Below, piece by piece: positions 56,795 through 64,000 of a DNA stretch of 64,000 bases. Each line of letters opens with the position of its first letter. The first letter of the stretch is position 1. The translations under genes were made by a program, and so were the position numbers. This DNA comes from Paraspadella gotoi. Lineage: Eukaryota; Chaetognatha. The stretch lies in NCBI GenBank assembly GCA_051294375.1, contig JBJCIZ010000028.1, forward strand, positions 1,901,053 to 1,965,052. Direction: 5' to 3'. The notes under the pieces were generated by a model. The model was given only the letters and a program-made list of their open reading frames with translations, searched no databases and had not been told where the DNA came from.

Positions 56795-57040
56795 TACAGT
56801 AAGGCGCTTAGGGGTCTGAAGTCTACTAAGTATCTAAGCCCCCGCGGCAACAATGGAACGGGTCCTGGGCTTGGAACATGGCTTGAGGGTTTTCCACGGC
56901 CCTAAGGTGGTTTACGGCTGTCCTCATACTTCCCGCGGGATTGAACCCAGTTCCTAGTGGTCATGAGCAGATGACTTTTCTCAAAGAACCACAGGTTCAT
57001 GCTTACAGGTGGGCTGAACTTAGGTAATGCGCGACTACAT
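56795..57040 (-). repeat. SINE-like element, inverted copy
   Basis: The reverse complement carries GGTTCAATCCCGCGGG (B-box region), GGGACCCGTTCCATTG-like and AAGCGCCTTACTG blocks of the family seen at 15.9 and 43.3 kb. Confidence 0.65.
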
Positions 57041-57061
57041 ATCTTTAATGTAAGTGAGAGA

Positions 57062-57142
57062 GACCGACCGACAGACATACAGACATACCGACATACAGAC
57101 ATACCGACATACAGACATACAAACATACAGACATACTCCTGG
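57062..57142. repeat. ACAGACATACCGACAT microsatellite
   Basis: Tandem 8-16 bp units of ACAGACAT/ACCGACAT. Confidence 0.9.
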
Positions 57143-57449
57143 CACAACATCGGAGTAAATCGTCCAAAATGTCGGGAGACGAAAAATCCTTCCATTTTTC
57201 CGCCAAAACATAAATAATAAATCCCACGATTGGTTCCAATCATTCGGACGATTGGCTTTCGTCGTTTGGGCGATTGCTTCCTGCTTGTATCCGATGCTTG
57301 GTTATTCCATCACTTCGCTGCTTGCTTCCTTGTGGTATTCTCACGCTTGCCAGTTCATTACGTTGCTTGCTTCTTTCTCTCTTTGACAGGTTCACGCTAT
57401 GCGAGACACCCGTCTCTCTCTNNNNNNNNNNNNNNNNNNNNNNNNNTCT

Positions 57450-58140
57450 CTTCTCTCTCTCCTCTTTCCCCTCACGAAAGCGATTGACACCTGTATCCGC
57501 GATTGCTGTTTGTCGTTAATCTCATCATGTTGCTCTCTCTCCCTCTCTCTTCATCTCCTCTCCTCTCTCCTCTCTCTCTTCTCTCCTCTCTCTCTCTCTC
57601 TCTCTCTCCTCTTCTCTCTCTCTCTCTCTCTCTTCCAGTTTTTCCTTTCTACGCTATTGTTTCGTTTTATTTGAATATGTCACGAATTTTAATTTTCTTT
57701 TTTTTTCATCTCTCTGGACAGGTTACGTCCCGGAGAACTGAACTGACACTCTCACTCTCTCTCTCTCTCTCTCTCTGGTTCGGAAAAAAAACAAACAGCC
57801 CCGGATACGACCCAGATACGCCTTTTCTACGTTTCCTTTTTTTCTTAATTCAACATTCATCCATTCGTTTATTCAATATTCATTCATTTATTTGTTAATT
57901 TGTTTGTTTATTCGTTCATTCATTTTTTCATTTATGCATTTACTTCTATATTCATTTAATCATTCATTCATTCGTTCATTCATTCATACATTCAATAGGA
58001 AAATAATTCATCTATAGACTGATGCATTCATTCAAACCTTCAGCGATTTACTCATTCGTCCATTCATTAATTATCCAAATCATCCGTCTGTCTCTCTGTC
58101 TCTCTAAGTTCATCAATCCGTCCGTCCGTCTCTCCACTTT
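57450..58140. repeat. CT tracts and ATTC tetranucleotides
   Basis: CT-rich (57530-57640, 57745-57780) and a degenerate CATTCATTCATT array (57850-58080). No gene seen. Confidence 0.7.
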
Positions 58141-58164
58141 TCTTTATTTCCTCTTCTAGTTTTT

Positions 58165-58235
58165 AGTTGCGCCGCGAGTACTTGCGGAGCAACTCTATAA
58201 GTCACTTTTCGGTCGGTCTGTCAGTCTGTCAGTCT
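58165..58235 (+). repeat. Hairpin repeat family, best copy
   Basis: AGTTGCGCCGCGAGT and ACTTGCGGAGCAACT pair as a 15-bp stem (58165-58194), followed by CTATAAGTCACTTTTCGG and TCGGTCTGTCAGTC. Nearly the same order and spacing as at 54046. The preceding TTTTT is also shared. Confidence 0.85.
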
Positions 58236-58504
58236 GTTAAAAACGCATATGATTTGCCTATAGTTGGTTGCTAATTTGTTCAGACAGAAAAAACCTCAAA
58301 TCTAAGGGACTGCAGGCGCCGTCTTCAGGAATTCTTAAAACTATAAGGAATAAAAGCCGGAATTTTGATGTAGTGCATGTCATAAATACAAAGCTGCGCA
58401 ACACATTGGAATCACCGTTCTCGTTTCTCTTTTTCTCAGAAATGAATATTTCATCTCTTTTCTTCTCATTCGTCAAAACGAAAAACGATTAATGAGACGA
58501 AGGA

Positions 58505-58576
58505 CGATTTCGTCTCTGGGATGGTCGTTGTTCGTAAATCGTTCGTCGTTGTTCGTAGATTGTTCGTCGTTGTTCG
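58505..58576. repeat. 21-22 bp tandem repeat running into a gap
   Basis: GTCGTTGTTCGTAAATCGTTC-type units, about three visible; the 363-N gap 58577-58939 probably replaces a longer array. Confidence 0.8.
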
Positions 58577-59729
58577 NNNNNNNNNNNNNNNNNNNNNNNN
58601 NNNNNNNNNNNNNNNNNNNNNNNNNNNNNNNNNNNNNNNNNNNNNNNNNNNNNNNNNNNNNNNNNNNNNNNNNNNNNNNNNNNNNNNNNNNNNNNNNNNN
58701 NNNNNNNNNNNNNNNNNNNNNNNNNNNNNNNNNNNNNNNNNNNNNNNNNNNNNNNNNNNNNNNNNNNNNNNNNNNNNNNNNNNNNNNNNNNNNNNNNNNN
58801 NNNNNNNNNNNNNNNNNNNNNNNNNNNNNNNNNNNNNNNNNNNNNNNNNNNNNNNNNNNNNNNNNNNNNNNNNNNNNNNNNNNNNNNNNNNNNNNNNNNN
58901 NNNNNNNNNNNNNNNNNNNNNNNNNNNNNNNNNNNNNNNAAAAAAAACAAATTTTTTTCGTTCTTTTTTATTAGGAAATCTTTTAAAAAAATTATTAGAA
59001 AAAAGTATATGAATAGAAATAAAATAAGTATTTTCTTTAACCGACTTCATTTTAAAAGTAAAAATTCTTCTTTCTCCGGTTGTCTCGTGAAAATATTTAT
59101 TTTTTTACTTTTTTAATCTAATATCAAAACATTAATACGTTTTCTATGATTTTCTGCATCATAACCTGGAATCCGCAAATCGTCTTAATTTTTGGCGCCA
59201 TTTATCGGCGTTATTTTTAGGGGCGCCATTTATATAGGCGCCAAAAATAATCCCTCTCTCTCTCTCTCTCTCTCTCTNNNNNNNNNNNNNNNNNNNNNNN
59301 NNNNNNNNNNNNNNNNNNNNNNNNNNNNNNNNNNNNNNNNNNNNNNNNNNNNNNNNNNNNNNNNNNNNNNNNNNNNNNNNNNNNNNNNNNNNNNNNNNNN
59401 NNNNNNNNNNNNNNNNNNNNNNNNNNNNNNNNNNNNNNNNNNNNNNNNNNNNNNNNNNNNNNNNNNNNNNNNNNNNNNNNNNNNNNNNNNNNNNNNNNNN
59501 NNNNNNNNNNNNNNNNNNNNNNNCATTAATTAACGTCGAACGGAAGACCGATTGATTGACGAGTCACCGAATATTAATACTTTTTTCTTACTGTTATTTT
59601 ATTATTCAATTTAATATTATTTTGAGAGAAATTGAATATAATTTTGTCAACCTTTTGTAGATTTGTTCTTTTACACATTTAATTGTTCGCTCTTTCTTAC
59701 CTTTCTTCCTTCTTACACCTTTTTTCTTC

Positions 59730-59754
59730 TTCGTCATCATCTTCTTCTTCTTCT

Positions 59755-59789
<35 letters not shown>

Positions 59790-59795
59790 CTTCCT
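59730..59795. repeat. (TTC)n(GTC)n microsatellite
   Basis: CTTCTTCTTC followed by (GTC)n. Arginine-run frames here are not genes. Confidence 0.9.
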
Positions 59796-59850
59796 CGACC
59801 TCGGAGTCAATCTCTAAATATTTTCCCGGAGAAAAAACGAGACCCGGCCG

Positions 59851-60260
59851 ATGAAGGCAAATCCTTCCCGATACGCAAATAGGCGCCAAACATCTTGCCG
59901 GGTCTGCAAATCTGCTGGGTNNNNNNNNNNNNNNNNNNNNNNNNNNNNNNNNNNNNNNNNNNNNNNNNNNNNNNNNNNNNNNNNNNNNNNNNNNNNNNNN
60001 NNNNNNNNNNNNNNNNNNNNNNNNNNNNNNNNNNNNNNNNNNNNNNNNNNNNNNNNNNNNNNNNNNNNNNNNNNNNNNNNNNNNNNNNNNNNNNNNNNNN
60101 NNNNNNNNNNNNNNNNNNNNNNNNNNNNNNNNNNNNNNNNNNNNNNNNNNNNNCCGGGTCTGCAAATCTGCTGGGTCTGCAAAAAGGCGCCAATTATCGC
60201 CCCTTGGCGCCGCCAAACATCTCGCCGGGTCTGCAAATCTGCCGGCACTATTAATCATGC
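59851..60260. repeat. GC-rich tandem repeat around a gap
   Basis: Units combining GCCGGGTCTGCAAATCTGC, TGGGTCTGCAAA and AGGCGCCAAACATC appear on both sides of the gap 59921-60153, implying a collapsed minisatellite. GGCGCC also recurs at 59190-59245. Confidence 0.8.
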
Positions 60261-63200
60261 CGGCCTACAAAAATAGGAACGTGAGGGCCGGGTTTTGCCG
60301 ATCTGTGACAGATTTTGTTGTCAGCTTTTAAAAGTTGGTTACATTTTATTTATTATGTTAAATTTGTACATTGAATTTTTTTGACTAATAGTTCGTTTAT
60401 TTCTGAATTTTTGTTCAGTTTTTTGGGATCTCAATTTTTTTTATTTGAAACTATTTTCCGAAAGCGGCACATTTCTGTTCCCTTATCAATAAACCTAATT
60501 AGTTCACCTTAGCAAAAAACACTAATTACTCGTGATTGGTTAAGGAACATGTACCCCTCGTACCGGTCTGTCCTCGGGCGTTCCAGAATTGGTCTCTTTC
60601 CCGCTTCGGCGTCGTTCTCTCCACTATGATATTGTTGCGCTTCCGCATGCGGCATAGAGAAAGGAGCACGAACCGTATTTGACTCGAGTGCTTTTCTGTA
60701 CTACGATTTATCCTTTCTTATTTTTTTTAATACTTTTTTTTTATCTTTTTAAAAGATTATCTTATTTGCTCATTCATTATTCATTTTTTTTTGAAATTTT
60801 TTTTATAAATAATCTTTTTTTTTTAGCTTTCATCTGCAGCAGTCGTTTTTCAAATAATTCAAATTATTTTTTAATTCGCAACACCTGTGGTGAAACTGAG
60901 AGAATTTTAATTACAAAAAGAAAAGATATATTATATTATATATATTATATTATATATTAAATTTTTTTTATATATTATATCATATTATACAAAAGAAAAG
61001 ATATATTTATATACGAAGGTAAGAAATTATATAAGAAAATGATTAACTCGTTTAAATGTATGTATTACATGCAACCTACAGTAAACATATGTATCCGCTT
61101 TTCAAAATTAATGAGTTCCATCGATTAAACCGATTCTTACTGAGGAGAAAAGCCAGACTTAAACTTACCTCACCTATAACAATTATTGGTCAGTATCAAA
61201 CCGAGACAGATCCGAACCGAACTGGTGGGTCAGAGAGCGTTCGGCTGATTTTTCAAAAAAAATTTATGTTATAATTCATTGGAGATTATCTTTCCTTTTA
61301 CTTTTTTTTTATCCCAAAGGGGATCACTTTCCGCAATATACAGGTGAGAAACTCTTGGGCTTTTTCACATTGAAGAAAAAGTTAATAAATTAACAAAAAA
61401 ATAAATAAAAATGAATCCATTAATTTCGTATTCGATAATTAAGTTTTCAGTTTATTGCCCAGGAGGGAGGATTTTTTTTGTATGTCAAGATAAATATTAC
61501 CTATAAAAATAATTATAGAATGACGAGTCTCATTTGTTTTTATATTAACGAGCGGTTATTAAAAAAAACGACGTACACATCAGATAGAGGGCGTTGCTCA
61601 AATGAAAAGGCAGGCTATTTGTCACCAAATTTGAAATAACTTGTCCTTTTTTTCTTATTATATCTTATTGACTATACAGAATTATAGTGCCTCGCAAAAG
61701 GACTATTGCCAATAACAATTTCTGGGTTATACGGAGGAATCTAATCCTTTCTGATTGGTAGTTTTTCCACTGAAAGGCGGCTTGCTTTGACGTCCCCCTC
61801 TCTCGTCGCGCTTATAGCAATGGGGCGCGACCCAGCCCTCTGGTGTGAAGAGCACGATTGCTACGCTCTTGCGCATACGGGCGTGTTTTCAAACAATTTA
61901 ATTTGGCCCACACAATAAAAAGGCTTGCAAGGCATATTCACAGATTTAAACACATGTCTTGTATATATAAGGTACACTTCATGTACACTATGTTATGAGA
62001 AGATATAATACCAGGCATATACTGTAAATGATTGGTATTCTAATAATATTTTTTTTTTATGTCTTTTGTAATTTCCCCGCGAATATTATTCATAAACCGG
62101 CATTTTTGTTAATTAACGATTAACTTTAAACACTTAATCAAATTAAGCAGATCACGACATGTTTTTCCCTTTCCCGACAGAAGAATCCTCGCTTTGCGGC
62201 ATTCCTAACAACAATGATTAATGCTAGGCTTGCGTGGCACGAGGTGGCGAGGCGAGGCGGGCGCGCGCAGAGAGGAGAAACCGAAGAGACCGTTGAGTGT
62301 CATTCCGACCCTTTTTTTTTCAATCGCGAGGCAGAGCGCATCGCGGAGCGGCTCTCTAAGTCACTTATAGGTCCTTGAGTCGGGTCAGTCGCGTTAATCT
62401 TGGCAGTCTGTCTAAGCTAGTCCGTCTAGCTTTCTTAATTTTAAATTCATTAAATCTTCTGCAAATTTATATAAAAAAGATCATTTTAATGTTAAATTTT
62501 TAAATAGTAAATATGCAATGAGGTTTCGGAAATGAGGCTTGTGAAAATACAAATGGATAATTCTAATCAGTTGGCCGAAAAACGGCTTAAATCACCTTGT
62601 CAACTTTTTTTTAAACTAGACGCGTAATAAATCGGCGCTATCGAAAGAAACGATTTATATATCATAAACAAATTTTTATAAAATTTAAATTAAGTTTAAA
62701 TTACAATTCGCGAGCGAAATTGATAAAACTGATTGCTAATTCGTGGTTGTAAGTTTTCAGAGTTCGAAGAGTTTTATACAGTTTAAAGAAAAGTTTTTGG
62801 CTTTATTTTCCCTAAAAACGCTCCAATTTCAACTTAAAATTGGAATTAAGTTAATTTTTGGATTAGGGTTAATCGTTAGAAATTAAGGTTAAGGGTTATT
62901 AATATTAGTTTAGGATTAATGTTGTAATATTTGTTTAACGCTAAAGGACTTAACATTAATATTAAAGATTAGGCTAGAGTTTTAATAGATTAAATTGAAT
63001 ATTAGGATTATAAAAACGTTTAAGCATTAAAGAAACAGAAATGGGTGGTATCGGAAATATGTACCAAAATTTTTAAATGGGAAAAACAAGGAGCATTTGT
63101 TTTTTCTCAATATAAATTTTTTTTGATGAAGAAGCGAATCCAGCCAGACTGACGGAAGACGGAAACAAAAATTTGAATAAAATTTTGTTTTCTCCTTCCG

Positions 63201-63290
63201 AATGAAAACGCTCAGAAATTAATTCCAACGCAATCAAGATTTCCTCAGAAATCTCACCATCGCGAGAACCATGCAACCACAATTTAAACC
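60261..63290. other. AT-rich intergenic DNA, no gene seen
   Basis: Includes a (TA)n stretch (60928-60990), GC-richer patches at 60560-60670 and 61770-61890 without a recognisable exon, a diverged hairpin-family copy (about 62322-62400, TCTAAGTCACTTATAGG tail), and a degenerate TTAGGATTA run (62850-63010). Confidence 0.45.
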
Positions 63291-63349
63291 TCCGTTTGGT
63301 TACAAATCACAACTCACACAGTTCTAAACTCACAATCTCAGCAAATCTC

Positions 63350-63482
63350 GAACGCACCCACGCTCAAACCACAGACGTCCCCTGCCCGACAAACCACAGA
63401 CGTCCCCCTGCCAGACAACAAAAACAACAGACGTCCACTGCCACTAAACAGACAGTCCCCTGCCGCACAAACCCGCCTCCAC
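63350..63482. repeat. About 29-bp tandem repeat
   Basis: Four units sharing CAGACGTCCCCTGCC. An open frame crosses it on both strands because of the repeat, not as a supported gene. Confidence 0.75.
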
Positions 63483-63764
63483 GCCATCAATCGTCTCTTT
63501 TTTAAACCGTCTCGGCTTCGTCGCCGAGTTTCGTTTGGTTCCGTTCGCACATCCTTAGGATTTTTTGTGTTTTTGTTTTCCCTTTCTTTCGTTTTTATTG
63601 CCTTTACACAAGTTTGTTAACGTTTTTATGTATATTCCCTTGGATAACCAACGATAATAGAAGGGCAGATAGACTGATAAAAAAAAAAATTGATAATATC
63701 CGATGTACAAAAGAAAATATAAACATCAACAGAAAAAAAAAATAATGAATCGCCTGGGGTCGCG

Positions 63765-63945
63765 TGAGGGAAAAGGAGAGAGGAGAGGAGGAGAGAGAGG
63801 AGAGAGGAGGAGAAGATAAGAGAGAGAGAAGAGAGAGAGAGAGAAAGAAAGATGATTCTGAAATAATAAGAAAGAAAGAGAAAGAATAAAAAGAGAGATA
63901 GGAGAGAGAGAGAGAAGAAGAGGAGGAGAGGAGAGTATTTTTGTT
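63765..63945. repeat. GA purine tract
   Basis: GAGAGGAG/GAAAGAGA low complexity near the window end. Confidence 0.85.
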
Positions 63946-64000
63946 CTTGCTCGACGGACGAGAAGGTGTGTTATCGTTGTTGTTGTCGTTGTGTGTTTCG

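Noticed and set aside
59737-60276. Arg-rich and N-spanning frames
   Set aside because: Built from (GTC)n and a GC-rich satellite around a gap.
63296-63550. Overlapping 69-70 codon frames on both strands
   Set aside because: Generated by the 29-bp CAGACGTCCCCTGCC repeat; no start context or homology.

Overview
This is a eukaryotic, almost certainly metazoan (invertebrate) window: GT-AG introns, AT-rich spacers, very many microsatellites (GA/CT, AAT, AATG/ATTG), tRNA-derived SINE-like repeats, and animal-only families (integrin alpha, receptor tyrosine phosphatase, fibrinogen-related protein, C-type lectin). I cannot name the species. Twelve N runs are present (at about 14.8-15.4, 32.25, 38.73, 39.88, 53.42, 53.74, 54.11, 56.10, 57.42, 58.58, 59.28 and 59.92 kb). 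Single-base frame breaks occur inside conserved domains of nearly every gene, so the consensus is probably indel-prone and broken frames should not be taken automatically as pseudogenes.

Layout. 1.7-5.9 kb (-): a split fibrinogen-related protein gene (signal-peptide exon plus fibrinogen C-domain exons). 8.7-9.0 kb (+): a decayed reverse-transcriptase fragment. 11.1-11.6 kb (+): TATA-box and a small basic ORF. 13.7-17.3 kb (+): exons of an unrecognised gene, one exon present twice around a gap with only synonymous differences. 17.55-21.66 kb and 23.18-27.81 kb (-): two tandem paralogues of a remarkable receptor with signal peptide, TLR-like leucine-rich-repeat ectodomain, one membrane span, degenerate kinase domain, KEN ribonuclease domain (the RNase L/IRE1 nuclease) with its catalytic residues kept, and a conserved C-terminal extension. 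28.4-43.2 kb (+): an integrin alpha gene, recognisable from beta-propeller repeats to the GFFRR cytoplasmic motif, whose middle is scrambled (inverted and triplicated exon copies, noisy filler at 32.9-38 kb). 44.95-48.26 kb (-): a receptor-type tyrosine phosphatase with EGF-like modules and two degenerate PTP domains. 48.78-49.33 kb (-): a secreted C-type lectin spread over three frames. 49.4-64 kb: no confident gene; satellites, gaps, SINE and a hairpin-bearing repeat family.

Taken together the recognisable genes are recognition or adhesion proteins (fibrinogen-related, LRR receptor, integrin, CD45-like phosphatase layout, lectin), so the window resembles an innate-immunity/cell-surface gene neighbourhood. 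The most novel item is the LRR receptor-KEN pair: it has the topology of IRE1 (sensor outside, kinase-KEN inside) but carries a Toll-like sensor, which suggests a receptor that signals by RNA cleavage. That function is inferred from sequence only.
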